From: Exiguobacterium alkaliphilum 12/1
GTDB lineage: Bacteria; Bacillota; Bacilli; Exiguobacteriales; Exiguobacteriaceae
NCBI RefSeq assembly: GCF_000714435.1
Contig: NZ_JJMW01000025.1
Coordinates: 1-64,000 of the forward strand
Direction: 5' to 3'
Length of the DNA: 64,000 nucleotides
Positions 17,268 to 25,417 of the stretch are shown piece by piece. A program made the translations under genes and the position numbers. The notes under the pieces were generated by a model. The model saw only the letters and a list, made by a program, of their open reading frames with translations, did not search any database and was not told the origin of the DNA. Every line of letters starts with the position of its first letter. The first letter of the stretch is position 1.

Positions 17268-17360
17268 AATACAAGGTGAGGGGCCGGCCTAAACCTTGTA
17301 TGCTCGGACAAATGGATTTGGAAGAGCGGAAAAAACTCAAACCTATGGAGGGAAATTACA
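17268..17360 (+). promoter_or_regulatory. hag leader with candidate CsrA sites
   Basis: An upstream stem pairs ATACAAGGT with ACCTTGTAT (about 17270-17278 with 17294-17302). Downstream are GGA motifs at 17306, 17314, 17320, 17328 and in the ribosome binding site GGAGGGA (17347-17353). CsrA binds GGA motifs and in Bacillus blocks hag translation at two such sites. The cluster here, plus fliW-csrA at 7.7-8.4 kb, supports the same control. Confidence 0.65.
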
Positions 17361-18767
17361 ATGATTATTAACCACAACTTAAACGCGATGAATGCACACC
17401 GTAACATGTCGTTCAACACGACAAACACGGGTAAAGCGATGGAGAAGTTGTCTTCGGGTCTTCGTATCAACCGTGCTGGCGACGATGCTGCTGGTCTCGC
17501 AATCTCTGAAAAAATGCGTGGACAAATTCGTGGTCTTGATCAAGCTTCCCGTAACGCTCAAGACGGTATCTCTCTCATCCAAACGGCTGAAGGCGCTTTA
17601 AACGAAACGCACTCAATCCTTCAACGTATGCGTGAACTATCAGTGCAATCATCAAACGGATCTAACACAGATGCAGATCGAAACGAGATTCAGAAAGAAG
17701 TTTCTCAGTTAACGCAAGAAATTGATAGAATTCGAGATACAACAGAGTTCAATACAAAAAAACTTTTAAATGGAGATATGGCTGTTAAAGCTACGTCATC
17801 TACTACTGGAATTCAAGGTGTAGAGTTGAAAAATGATAATGTCGTTGCTGGAAGTTACTCGATTACAGCTGCGGCAGCAGGCGATGTAACTCTTGGTGCA
17901 ACTGTAACTTCATCAACAATTTCTGGATTCAATGCGGATGCTGATATTGTTTTTGCAGCCGATGCAGATCTTGAAAACCTTGAACTAGGTGAGTATAAGT
18001 TAATCTCTTCAGATGCTGGTGCGGGAAACTTTAAATTGGAACTTCAAGATGCGAACGGTAAAGTGGTTGCTTCAAATGCTTCAGTTGCAGCAAATGCTGC
18101 AGCGACACTCTCTGGTGCGGGTGGAGTAACTTTCAAAGTTGCAGCTAACGCCGTAGCATCAACTGGTGAAGCAAACTTTAAGTTAGAAGCCACAACAGCA
18201 GCAGCTTTGACATTAACTGATGCTTCTGGAACTGTTGCGACCCTTGCTTCGGGATCGGTTTCAAAAAATGGAGTTTTTGAGGTTGGTAACTTCAAAATTG
18301 AACTTAACTCAGAAGCATTTGCATCGAAAGCTGCTCTAGCATCTACAGCGTTGTTTGCTGGTACTGTTACTAATAAAGCAGAAACTTTCCAAATTGGAGC
18401 AAACGAAGGCCAAGTAACAAAACTTGGAATCAGTGATATGAGTGCCTCTAGTTTAGGAATTAATGCTCTTGATTTAACGTCAGCATCTTCTGCTCAAGTA
18501 GCAATCTCAAAAATCAATACTGCAATTGAAAAAGTGTCTGGGGAGCGTTCGAAATTAGGTGCAAACCAAAACCGTCTCGAGCACACAATCAACAACTTGA
18601 ACGTTGGAGCTGAAAACCTTCAAGCTGCAGAATCACGTGTACGTGACGTAGACATGGCTAAAGAGATGATGAACTTCACGAAGAACAACATCCTCAACCA
18701 AGCTGCGCAAGCAATGATGGCTCAATCTCAATCACAACCCCAAGCAGTTCTACAACTTCTTCGGTAA
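17361..18767 (+). CDS. hag: Major flagellin Hag (reading frame of the unspliced mRNA)
   Basis: Hag forms the flagellar filament. N-terminal D0/D1 ([16 protein letters not shown]... to about residue 140) and C-terminal D1/D0 (about 385-468) are strongly conserved; the variable exposed middle (about 145-380) is Ala/Thr/Ser-rich and AT-rich in codons. The gene carries a predicted group I intron from 18723. Read without splicing, translation continues into the intron for 14 codons and stops at 18765-18767, ending [14 protein letters not shown]. With splicing, codons 1-454 join the exon at 19119-19163 and end [14 protein letters not shown]. Both products are 468 residues. The N-terminal codons favour highly expressed choices, as expected for flagellin. 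Confidence 0.95.
   Translation: MIINHNLNAMNAHRNMSFNTTNTGKAMEKLSSGLRINRAGDDAAGLAISEKMRGQIRGLDQASRNAQDGISLIQTAEGALNETHSILQRMRELSVQSSNGSNTDADRNEIQKEVSQLTQEIDRIRDTTEFNTKKLLNGDMAVKATSSTTGIQGVELKNDNVVAGSYSITAAAAGDVTLGATVTSSTISGFNADADIVFAADADLENLELGEYKLISSDAGAGNFKLELQDANGKVVASNASVAANAAATLSGAGGVTFKVAANAVASTGEANFKLEATTAAALTLTDASGTVATLASGSVSKNGVFEVGNFKIELNSEAFASKAALASTALFAGTVTNKAETFQIGANEGQVTKLGISDMSASSLGINALDLTSASSAQVAISKINTAIEKVSGERSKLGANQNRLEHTINNLNVGAENLQAAESRVRDVDMAKEMMNFTKNNILNQAAQAMMAQSQSQPQAVLQLLR
18723..18767 (+). other. Intronic mimic of the flagellin 3' end
   Basis: Fourteen codons plus TAA in frame with hag encode [14 protein letters not shown], against [14 protein letters not shown] in the true 3' exon (19119-19163). 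Only three residues differ (456-458). In the last ten codons eight differ synonymously and none changes the amino acid. The segment sits in what would be the P1 loop of the ribozyme. Confidence 0.85.
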
Positions 18768-19118
18768 TGATTGACGGGCGTCTTATCTGGTAACGGATAG
18801 GAGTATAACTGGGTGAATTGCTGGGACTCCTTAGAGCCCTCCTTACGACAACGTGACTGGAAACGGTGAGCGTGAACGTTTTGAAAAAAGGAAGGGATTG
18901 GACAATCAGCAGCCAAGCATCTGTCAGGAAACTGTGATGAAGGTTCAACGACTAGGATGAACGACCTACCGACATAATGTCCATGGTTATGAGATCCGTA
19001 CCTCGACAACGGCGAGGGAAGTGCCCAGCCCCTATTTTACAATAATAATGATTTTTATATTGATATTGTAAAAGGGTGAAGATATAGTCTAGACCATATT
19101 GAAAAATATGGGCATCTG
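18723..19118 (+). ncRNA. Group I self-splicing intron in hag
   Basis: Core elements are readable. A P-type segment lies at 18816-18830 and a Q-type AATCAGCAGCCAAGC at 18904-18918; P4 pairs 18818-18823 with 18907-18912. R-type GTTCAACGACTA is at 18943-18954 and S-type AAGATATAGTCT at 19079-19090, with P7 pairing GACTA (18950-18954) to TAGTC (19085-19089). P9 is CCATATT-GAAA-AATATGG (19094-19111). A P2-like hairpin pairs 18781-18787 with 18796-18802. The 5' exon ends in U (18722) and the intron ends in G (19118), as the mechanism requires. The guide pairing (P1) is less clear: GGTAATGATTG at 18763-18773 pairs with the exon end at 9 of 11 positions. No endonuclease is encoded inside. Boundaries are set by restoring flagellin. 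Confidence 0.88.
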
Positions 19119-19163
19119 CAAGCAAATCAGCAGCCACAAGCTGTGCTTCAATTGCTCCGTTAA
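19119..19163 (+). CDS. hag: hag 3' exon
   Basis: After splicing, codon 454 (GCT, ending at 18722) is followed by CAAGCAAATCAG... through CGT TAA (19158-19163). This gives the typical flagellin C-terminus [17 protein letters not shown]. The exon encodes 14 residues. It is too short to be recognised as a gene on its own. Confidence 0.85.
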   Translation, partial: QANQQPQAVLQLLR

Positions 19164-19193
19164 TATAGCAATTGATTATTTAAAAGTTATACT

Positions 19194-19225
19194 AAAAACC
19201 GTGAAGCTTATGCTTCACGGTTTTT
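19194..19225. terminator. Bidirectional terminator between hag and the endonuclease remnant
   Basis: Perfect 14-bp stem AAAAACCGTGAAGC / GCTTCACGGTTTTT with loop TTAT (19208-19211). The loop contains the minus-strand stop codon. Confidence 0.9.
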
Positions 19226-20043
19226 GACGTCTTGCCATTTATAAACGACCGACCAATACGTACGGTTCAACCGTCGGGCAATCTCTTTATCCGTCACGCG
19301 CTGCTGTTTCCATTTGATGAGTAAAGCGATATCCTCGTCACTATACGGCCTAGCGGGGACGGAGACGCGAATCGTGTAGTCCGGGTGTGATTGCTTATAC
19401 AGCTCGATTTCGTTCTTCAGACGTGTTTCCCATGACAGTTTATAAGTGAATTCTCGTAGTTCGGCGATATATGGCTCGAGTAAATCCAAAATGTCGAACG
19501 TGTCAGTCACTTTCGTCATTTTTAAATAACAGCCTGTACCGCTCGGCGTGCCCGTTGTTCGCACATTGATGTCATAACGTGCTTTCATCCAGATGGCTAA
19601 CTGTTTCAACTGTTGTCTCGAGAAGGCTTGTAAGTAGAAAGCGATATGCGGGGTAAATTGAATCTCTTTCTTGTTGTGATTGAATCGTTTACTGAGGAGG
19701 AGTGAGCCATCGTCCAAATAGAGTGTGAGCAGACATGAAGGATGATGAATGTCTTCAAGCAACTCGAACGGAATGTGTTTCTTATTGTCCGGATAAAAAT
19801 GAGGGAAGAGTTTCGTCATCAACGGAATGGAGCGCGACACAAGATTGTTTCCTCGTAAATACAATATGTCAGAGAGCTTTTTTGCTTCCATTGGCGATAA
19901 CTTAACTGGCCCATCCCAAAATGCTCCCGGTAACTGTTGTTTACACGTCGATCATATGGATAGCACTTCGTGATTTCACCATCCCCTAAAATACTAGCGA
20001 CTAAAATGGCTACCTGTTCCTCGGATAGTCCTTCCCAGTCCAT
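19208..20043 (-). pseudogene. LAGLIDADG homing endonuclease, frameshifted
   Basis: The start (ATG at 20043, GGGGAGAAGTGAG upstream) opens a frame with the first LAGLIDADG-type motif VAILVASILGDGEITK (residues 10-25). That frame closes at 19819 after losing homology. The rest continues in the next frame (to 19208) with the second motif LLTLYLDDGSLL and the LAGLIDADG_2-type segment, and ends in a helix-turn-helix (DKEIARRLNRTYWSV). The switch lies at a run of six A on the coding strand (19878-19883); a seventh A would restore one reading frame of about 278 residues. It is probably the former homing enzyme of the hag intron (inference), although it lies outside the intron and on the other strand. 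Confidence 0.8.
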
Positions 20044-20182
20044 CTCACTTCTCCCCTTTACGTAGTAATCTCCTTACAGAAATCATTCCCGATTTATCGG
20101 AATGACCTGATTCAATAATTCGTCAGCCCATCTCAAGTTTTTGATTGACACGTCGATACATAGGAAGAGAGAAGGTGTTTAT

Positions 20183-20410
20183 ATGGGCAAGGATTTGATA
20201 GAAGAGCTGGAGGTCGTCTACACCGAACAAAAGCGATTAGACGAACTAGAAGACTTATTGCGGACGATGCGGTCCATCGCGATTGAAGCGGCGACTTGCG
20301 GAGATAAAAGACGAGTGCAGTTACAGGAACAATTTCATGATTTACAAGCCCGGGTCACCTATTTAAAAGCAAAGAAACGAGAACCATTTCGTCAAAGCAC
20401 TACAAATTGA
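20183..20410 (+). CDS. Small coiled-coil hypothetical protein
   Basis: The 75-residue protein starts at an ATG with AGAGAAGGTG upstream. It is charged and helical throughout, with heptad-like leucines (IEELEVVYTEQKRLDELEDLLRTM). It lies between the hag locus and flaG and may be a chaperone-like or regulatory flagellar accessory protein (inference). Its stop lies within the candidate flaG promoter. No family recognised. Confidence 0.6.
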   Translation: MGKDLIEELEVVYTEQKRLDELEDLLRTMRSIAIEAATCGDKRRVQLQEQFHDLQARVTYLKAKKREPFRQSTTN

Positions 20411-20428
20411 CCTGATTTCTACCGATAT
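20403..20428 (+). promoter_or_regulatory. Candidate sigma-D promoter for flaG-fliDST
   Basis: CAAA (20403-20406), 14-nt spacer, ACCGATAT (20421-20428), close to TAAA-N15-GCCGATAT. It begins in the last codons of the preceding gene, 37 nt before the flaG start. Confidence 0.6.
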
Positions 20429-20464
20429 AGTCCATGAGAACAATGATTAGAGGAGTAGACGCAA

Positions 20465-20821
20465 ATGAACCCGACCATTTCTGAAGTCCGGCTTCACCTA
20501 CCTTCTTCCGTCTTGCCGTATGAACAAACGAAAAACGTGTTCGTCGAAGCGAATCAAGCGAAACTCGCCGACGAAGGCATCGTCATTCTGCCGACGCCTC
20601 AACACGTCACAAAGTTAGAGGCGGCTGTCGAGAAGGCGAACTTGGTACTCGAGCAACAACGTACCGGCTTGAAGTTCATGAAACATGAAAAACTGAACGA
20701 CTATTATATTCAAATCGTGGATACGAACAATGAAGTCATCCGCGAAATCCCAAGCAAGAAGTCACTCGACTTTTTCGCCGCGTTCATGGAGTTCAACCGA
20801 TTGTTCGATGAACGCGTGTAA
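20465..20821 (+). CDS. flaG: Flagellar protein FlaG
   Basis: The 118-residue product has the FlaG (YvyC) C-terminal domain (about 60-118: L-K-F...Y-Y-I-Q-I-V-D-T-N-N-E-V-I-R-E-I-P-S-K). FlaG is linked to control of filament length or assembly. It follows a weak AGAGGAG ribosome binding site and precedes fliD by 12 nt, the standard Bacillus order. Confidence 0.9.
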   Translation: MNPTISEVRLHLPSSVLPYEQTKNVFVEANQAKLADEGIVILPTPQHVTKLEAAVEKANLVLEQQRTGLKFMKHEKLNDYYIQIVDTNNEVIREIPSKKSLDFFAAFMEFNRLFDERV

Positions 20822-20833
20822 AGGAGGCCAACC

Positions 20834-22540
20834 ATGACATCACCAATCCGATTCGGCGGACTCGCCAGTGGGATCGATACCGATACAATTATTAAACAAT
20901 TGATGCAAGTCGAGCGTGTCCCGGTCGACAAGCTTGAGCAAAAGAAGCAAGTGACTGAATGGAAACGTGACGCATACCGTGAAATTAACCGCTCGCTCAT
21001 GTCGCTCCGTAACAGTGCCGTCGATTTGATGTTCAGCCGGAACTTCTATGCGAAGACGGCGAGTTCCTCCGACGCTTCAAAAATCAGTGTCACGGCCGGG
21101 CCGTCTAGCGGGAACAGTGCGCTTCGAATTGACTCGGTGACGCAACTCGCGACATCGGCGACGACAATCTTAAGTGCGACCGATCAGAATGGTGCAAAAT
21201 TAACAGGCGCAACGAAACTTTCGGATATGAATGGTTTTGTGGCTGGTCAAAAGCGAGTCATTCAAGAGACGGCCGGAACGGAGATGACGTTGCCGAAAGA
21301 TTTAGACTTCACGAATGTCACACTGAAAAACGCTGCCGGACAAACGCTTAATCCAACCGATTTTAGTTATGACGCGTCGACGGGAAAACTTACTGCAACA
21401 AATACGACTGCTTACCCTGACGGTGTCATCCCTCAAGGTGTGTCGGCGGAGTTCATTTCCGGCACCGGCTTTGAGATTCAATATAAGTCATCCACTACTG
21501 GCACATACAAGAAAATTGAGCTCGGTGCAAATGCGACTGTGCAAGAATTCGTATCGAAATTAAATGAAAAAGAAACGGGCTTATCCGCCTTCTTCGAGTC
21601 ATCGACGGGGAAAATCTCACTGTCGACAAAAGATACGGGCGCAACCGCGACGCTCGACTTTGATTTAGGATTCAAATCAGCCTTCGCGATAGGTGAGACG
21701 AACCCTGTCGGTCAAAACGCTCAATTCAAAGTGAACGGGATTGATGTAGAACGCGCGACAAATACTGTCACGATTGACAACATGACGCTCACGTTGAAGT
21801 CGAGGTTCCCGACACCCGATAATCCTACAGCCGGACCTGTCACCCTCTCGGCCGCGACCGACACCCAAAAAATCTTCGACAACATTAAAGGTTTCGTCGA
21901 TAAATACAATGAGACGATCGACCTGATGAACAAGAAAGTGCGAGAAGAACGTTTCCGTTCATTCGCACCGCTCACGAAAGCCCAACGTGACGAACTGTCA
22001 GAAGATGAGATCAAGAAGTGGGAAGAAAAAGCGATGAGCGGGATGCTCAAAGGCGACACGATTTTACGTAGCGCCATGGACTCGCTCCGTGGCAAATGGT
22101 CGGGCACGTCTTCGGCGACGAACGACGCTGAGATGCGCCAACTGTTCCAAATCGGCCTCTCGACCGGCGCCGACTTCACGAACGGTGGTAAGATTGAGCT
22201 AAATGAAGAAAAGCTCAAAGCCGCCATCGAGAAAGACCCGGAGCAAGTGTATCAACTGTTCACGAACGCGGAGAGCGGACTGCTCCCGCAAATCCGTGAC
22301 GCAGCGGCCGCATCGCGGTCGAACATCACCCGGATCGCCGGGGCGGACGGGGCCGGTGCCCCGACGTACTCGATGGGCCGTGAGATGACACAAATCGATA
22401 CCCGCATCCAACGATTGAACGCACTGCTCGTCGATAAAGAGAACGCCTACTACCGTCGCTTCGCGGCGATGGAGACGGCGATGAACCAGGCGAACTCGCA
22501 AGCCGCCTCACTGCAACAGTTTTTAGGCGGAGGCATGTAA
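20834..22540 (+). CDS. fliD: Flagellar filament cap FliD (HAP2)
   Basis: FliD caps the growing filament and inserts flagellin. The 568-residue product has FliD_N (MTSPIRFGGLASGIDTDTIIKQLMQVERVP...) and FliD_C (about 285-560, ending in an NLR-like coiled segment with MNQANSQAASLQQFL). The ends use GC-rich codons. The middle, about 21170-21850 (exposed D2/D3), is more AT-rich, as in flgK. AAAGGAGGCC precedes the ATG. Confidence 0.95.
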   Translation: MTSPIRFGGLASGIDTDTIIKQLMQVERVPVDKLEQKKQVTEWKRDAYREINRSLMSLRNSAVDLMFSRNFYAKTASSSDASKISVTAGPSSGNSALRIDSVTQLATSATTILSATDQNGAKLTGATKLSDMNGFVAGQKRVIQETAGTEMTLPKDLDFTNVTLKNAAGQTLNPTDFSYDASTGKLTATNTTAYPDGVIPQGVSAEFISGTGFEIQYKSSTTGTYKKIELGANATVQEFVSKLNEKETGLSAFFESSTGKISLSTKDTGATATLDFDLGFKSAFAIGETNPVGQNAQFKVNGIDVERATNTVTIDNMTLTLKSRFPTPDNPTAGPVTLSAATDTQKIFDNIKGFVDKYNETIDLMNKKVREERFRSFAPLTKAQRDELSEDEIKKWEEKAMSGMLKGDTILRSAMDSLRGKWSGTSSATNDAEMRQLFQIGLSTGADFTNGGKIELNEEKLKAAIEKDPEQVYQLFTNAESGLLPQIRDAAAASRSNITRIAGADGAGAPTYSMGREMTQIDTRIQRLNALLVDKENAYYRRFAAMETAMNQANSQAASLQQFLGGGM

Positions 22541-22555
22541 GAGGAGGAAATGAAC

Positions 22556-22930
22556 ATGGTAGCCAACCCATATGCAGCTTATCAAAACAACGCGGTCACG
22601 ACCGCGAACCCGCAAGAACTGACGCTCATGTTGTATGACGGGGCGCTCAAGTTCACGCGCCTCGCCAAACTCGCCATCGAGCAAGGGAACCCGGACCTAA
22701 AGAACACGAACATCCAAAAAGCACAAGCCATCTTTCAGGAGATGCGCCTGACGCTCAATAAAGACATCGCCATCTCGGCGAATCTCGACTCGCTCTACGA
22801 GTACATCTGGCGCCGCCTGTTGGACGCGAACGTGAAGAACGACACGACGATTCTGGATGAAGTGCTCGATTTCACGACCGAACTCCGCGACACGTGGAAA
22901 GAAGCGATGAAACTCGCGAAGCAAGCATGA
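22556..22930 (+). CDS. fliS: Flagellin chaperone FliS
   Basis: FliS binds the flagellin C-terminus and prevents premature polymerisation. The 124-residue helical protein has the YAAYQNNAV...NPQELTLMLYDGALKF N-terminal signature. The second of two close ATGs (22550, 22556) is preferred for spacing to GAGGAGG. Its stop overlaps fliT (ATGA). A divergent FliS-like protein is encoded at 27562-27942. Confidence 0.95.
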   Translation: MVANPYAAYQNNAVTTANPQELTLMLYDGALKFTRLAKLAIEQGNPDLKNTNIQKAQAIFQEMRLTLNKDIAISANLDSLYEYIWRRLLDANVKNDTTILDEVLDFTTELRDTWKEAMKLAKQA

Positions 22931-23280
22931 GACCGATCGACGAGATTATCTTAAAGACGCAACGGCTGAAGGACCTACTCGCGCAAGTACCGGAAGAGCC
23001 GACGTACGACACGTGGATGGACCAAATCCATGAACTGTTGGACGACCGTGAGCAACTGCTCGCCGCGCACGGACCGGACCTCGAGGCGGCCGACCAGACC
23101 GTCATCCGTCAACTCGTCGACGACAGTCAAAAGATCGCTCGCTTGATCGAGGCCGAGCATCAACGGCTCGGCATGACGCTCGGGACGGCCCGGCAAGAAC
23201 GGAAAGCCGTCAAGACGTACGTCGACCCGTACGAGGACTTCGATTCAAACTTCTCAGGACTATTCGACCAACAGACATAA
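22927..23280 (+). CDS. fliT: FliT-like flagellar chaperone
   Basis: The 117-residue helical protein follows fliS with ATGA overlap, in the fliT position of Bacillus operons. FliT-type proteins chaperone FliD. Sequence motifs are weak in this family, so the call rests on position, size and helical character. Confidence 0.8.
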   Translation: MRPIDEIILKTQRLKDLLAQVPEEPTYDTWMDQIHELLDDREQLLAAHGPDLEAADQTVIRQLVDDSQKIARLIEAEHQRLGMTLGTARQERKAVKTYVDPYEDFDSNFSGLFDQQT

Positions 23281-23310
23281 AACAGCTCGAAGGCGCGCCT
23301 TCGAGCTGTT
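23281..23310. terminator. Terminator-like hairpin after the fliDST unit
   Basis: AACAGCTCGAAGG (23281-23293) pairs with CCTTCGAGCTGTT (23298-23310), loop CGCG. The T-run is short, so efficiency is uncertain. It separates convergent genes. Confidence 0.65.
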
Positions 23311-23316
23311 CGTCGT

Positions 23317-23694
23317 TCACGGGGTCTTCGGTTGGCGTCGGGCTCTAGAAACGAGGTGCGTCACGCCAAACAAGATCAGCCCGCTCACGTTAAAGTTCAC
23401 GTATAAGCGACCGAAGTCTTGAACAGAGTTGACGGGGACGAGCCCCGACAGAAAGACGAGCGGTAAAATCGTCACATGCATGACGGCCCAGTGGATGAAA
23501 ATCTGTTTCGGGAACGACCATCTTCTCACTTCGTAGATGACGCTCGTGACGCCGAGGAAGAAGCCGATGCCGCCGTACGTCAAAGTGAGGCGGACACTTT
23601 CCATGTCACCGGTTAATACGTTGTATAGGGCGAGCACGCCTGACGTTGCCAACAGCAGAATCCCGCGCTTTAATCCTTTCTTCACTAAATCCAT
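23317..23694 (-). CDS. DUF3021 family membrane protein
   Basis: The 125-residue protein has four hydrophobic segments (about 10-115), characteristic of DUF3021. Such proteins often sit with a LytTR regulator, but no such gene is adjacent here. Start ATG 23694 has GGAAGG 9 nt upstream; an ATG 9 nt earlier is possible. Confidence 0.7.
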   Translation of the reverse strand: MDLVKKGLKRGILLLATSGVLALYNVLTGDMESVRLTLTYGGIGFFLGVTSVIYEVRRWSFPKQIFIHWAVMHVTILPLVFLSGLVPVNSVQDFGRLYVNFNVSGLILFGVTHLVSRARRQPKTP

Positions 23695-23856
23695 CGAACC
23701 CATCCTTCCGCTTATGTAGTGGTCTATTCTACGCAAACGACCGCTCAGAAGTTTCATCGATTTTCGAGACAGGTGCAAACACGTCTGTTATCGGGTAAAA
23801 TCGGGTAAATACCACTATACCCGTTGCTTCTTTTCTGGAATGAGGAGGGAAACGAG

Positions 23857-24042
23857 ATGAGTGAGAAAAAAGTGAAACCCGAGTCAGCCAAGAAACGTCG
23901 TTACTTCGTCTACGGTCCAGAAGGAGCGTACGATGAATACGTGGAACGTGACCCGAAGCTCGAGGCGTATATCGAGGACGACGCCCCGCTCGAGGACGGG
24001 CCCGACCCGTATGAGGAAGAGGATTTGAAATCAAGAGGATAA
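23857..24042 (+). CDS. Small acidic hypothetical protein
   Basis: The 61-residue protein has a good GAGGAGGGA ribosome binding site. It has a basic N-terminus (KKVKPESAKKRR) and a strongly acidic C-terminal half rich in D, E and P. A downstream terminator supports a real single-gene unit. No function assigned. Confidence 0.6.
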   Translation: MSEKKVKPESAKKRRYFVYGPEGAYDEYVERDPKLEAYIEDDAPLEDGPDPYEEEDLKSRG

Positions 24043-24050
24043 TGTAGCCG

Positions 24051-24086
24051 AAGTCAAGGTCAGATTCATGACCTTGACTTTTATTT
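24051..24086 (+). terminator. Intrinsic terminator
   Basis: AAGTCAAGGTCA (24051-24062) pairs with TGACCTTGACTT (24069-24080), followed by TTATTTG. Confidence 0.8.
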
Positions 24087-24189
24087 GTTCAGGGGACGCA
24101 CCTTGAACTTTTTCTTACACCGGTCAGGCTAGACAATCCCGTATGCTCATCTTATCAACCACTACCAACACGAAAAGGAGAGATTTTTG

Positions 24190-24816
24190 ATGAAGATGAA
24201 ACGATACGGATTGGTGCTCGCGTTGCCTTTGGCACTACTTGTCGGATGCGGAGAAGCCGACGAACTGAAGACGACGGCGACCGATACGGAGGAAGTCGTG
24301 GCAGCTGAAACGGAACAACAGACGGCTGAACCAAAAGAAGAGGCGGACGTGCAAGAGAGCGAGCTCGGCTCAAACCAGATCTACATGAAGAATAAGGCGC
24401 TCGACGTCAACGAGACGATCGGTTCGATTCAGTTCGCCATCGATAAAGTCCAGACGTCACGACTCACGGTCGCAGAGGCGTACCGTGAACTATTCGATGG
24501 GAAAGAGGCGGTGACGGTCGTCGCGATGAACGTCATCGTCGAGAACACGATTGACGACACGGTCAGCTTCCACCCGAACCAGGCGACGCTCGTGACGAAC
24601 ACGGGCGAACAGGTGACGGCCGACCTCTGGCACTCCGACGACGTCGGTGGCGAGTTCCTCGGGAAAGTGAAGAAGGAAGGGAATGTGCTGTTCTTCGTCG
24701 AGGCGATGCCCGAGGAGTTGACGGAAGTCCGCTTCATCGTCGACGGGCCGTTCGACGCGAACTATGAGCAAATCGCTGAAGACCGCTACGAATATAAAAT
24801 CGACGTCACAAAATAA
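24190..24816 (+). CDS. Lipoprotein with DUF4352-like domain
   Basis: The 208-residue product has a lipoprotein signal peptide (KRYGLVLALPLALLVGC, cysteine at about 18), a negatively charged linker (about 20-58) and an immunoglobulin-like domain (about 62-205) resembling DUF4352/telokin-like extracellular domains. It is anchored on the outer face of the membrane; function unknown. AAAAGGAGAG precedes the ATG. Confidence 0.75.
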   Translation: MKMKRYGLVLALPLALLVGCGEADELKTTATDTEEVVAAETEQQTAEPKEEADVQESELGSNQIYMKNKALDVNETIGSIQFAIDKVQTSRLTVAEAYRELFDGKEAVTVVAMNVIVENTIDDTVSFHPNQATLVTNTGEQVTADLWHSDDVGGEFLGKVKKEGNVLFFVEAMPEELTEVRFIVDGPFDANYEQIAEDRYEYKIDVTK

Positions 24817-24847
24817 AGAGAGTGCATCCGCTTGGATGCCTCTCTTT
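24815..24847. terminator. Bidirectional terminator
   Basis: Stem AAAGAGAG plus GCATCC (24815-24829, one bulge) with GGATGC plus TCTCTTT (24834-24847). It lies between convergent genes. Confidence 0.75.
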
Positions 24848-25343
24848 ATCGTTGATGCGGCAACGGGATCGTCAACACGTTCCAGTTATCCCCGGCGAAT
24901 ACTTTCGCGAGAAAGACGATTTGCCCAACGTGATAACTATAGTGCGACACTTGTTTCTCGATCGCCCAGATGACGCTCTTCTCCTCACCACGAATGAAGA
25001 CCGTCTTACCAAGGTCTTCTGGCGTGAGGCTCACTAATACATCGTCCAACAGCTGCCAGCGCGCGTCCCACGTCGCCATGAGTTCTTCACGAGACAACTG
25101 CTGGTCCTCAAACTCGGCGTCGCGGTTGCGGTCCGGTTTCTCGCCGTCCGTCGTCAAGAAGTCGGTCCATCTGGATTTCATATTATTCGAGATGTGCTGC
25201 ACGATGACGGCGAGCGAGAGGGTGTCTTTTGCAAGCACACGATGCAGGTCCTCGTCGTTCACTTGATTCAAGGCGTCCTCGGCGAGTTGCTTTTGTTCCT
25301 GAAAAATCGAACGTACCGTTTCAATATAGCGGGCTTCAAACAT
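24846..25343 (-). CDS. DinB-like protein (DUF1572)
   Basis: The 165-residue protein begins MFEARYIETVRSIF and carries histidines placed as in DinB/YfiT four-helix metal proteins (VQHISNNMKSRW at about 46-57, and SHYSYHVGQI near 133-142). Such proteins are often thiol-dependent transferases, but the reaction is unknown. Start chosen at the ATG with AAAGGAGGTCATTTC upstream. Confidence 0.8.
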   Translation of the reverse strand: MFEARYIETVRSIFQEQKQLAEDALNQVNDEDLHRVLAKDTLSLAVIVQHISNNMKSRWTDFLTTDGEKPDRNRDAEFEDQQLSREELMATWDARWQLLDDVLVSLTPEDLGKTVFIRGEEKSVIWAIEKQVSHYSYHVGQIVFLAKVFAGDNWNVLTIPLPHQR

Positions 25344-25417
25344 GAAATGACCTCCTTTGGATTCATACCCTAATCTCAATCGCATAAAAAATAATAGTAA
25401 AATAGTAAATTCCAACT

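Noticed and set aside
18723..19118. IStron (intron with insertion-sequence transposase)
   Set aside because: No TnpA or TnpB reading frame is inside the intron or at its 3' end; the intron is only about 396 nt.
18768..19118. Recent duplication of the hag 3' end as the explanation for two tails
   Set aside because: The two tails differ synonymously in eight of ten codons, too diverged for a recent copy, and core ribozyme elements lie between them.
19819..20043. Programmed -1 frameshifting to express the LAGLIDADG gene
   Set aside because: The A6G run does not sit in the phase needed for the classic A-AAA-AAG slippery heptamer, and no stimulatory hairpin is obvious. A simple one-base loss is more likely.
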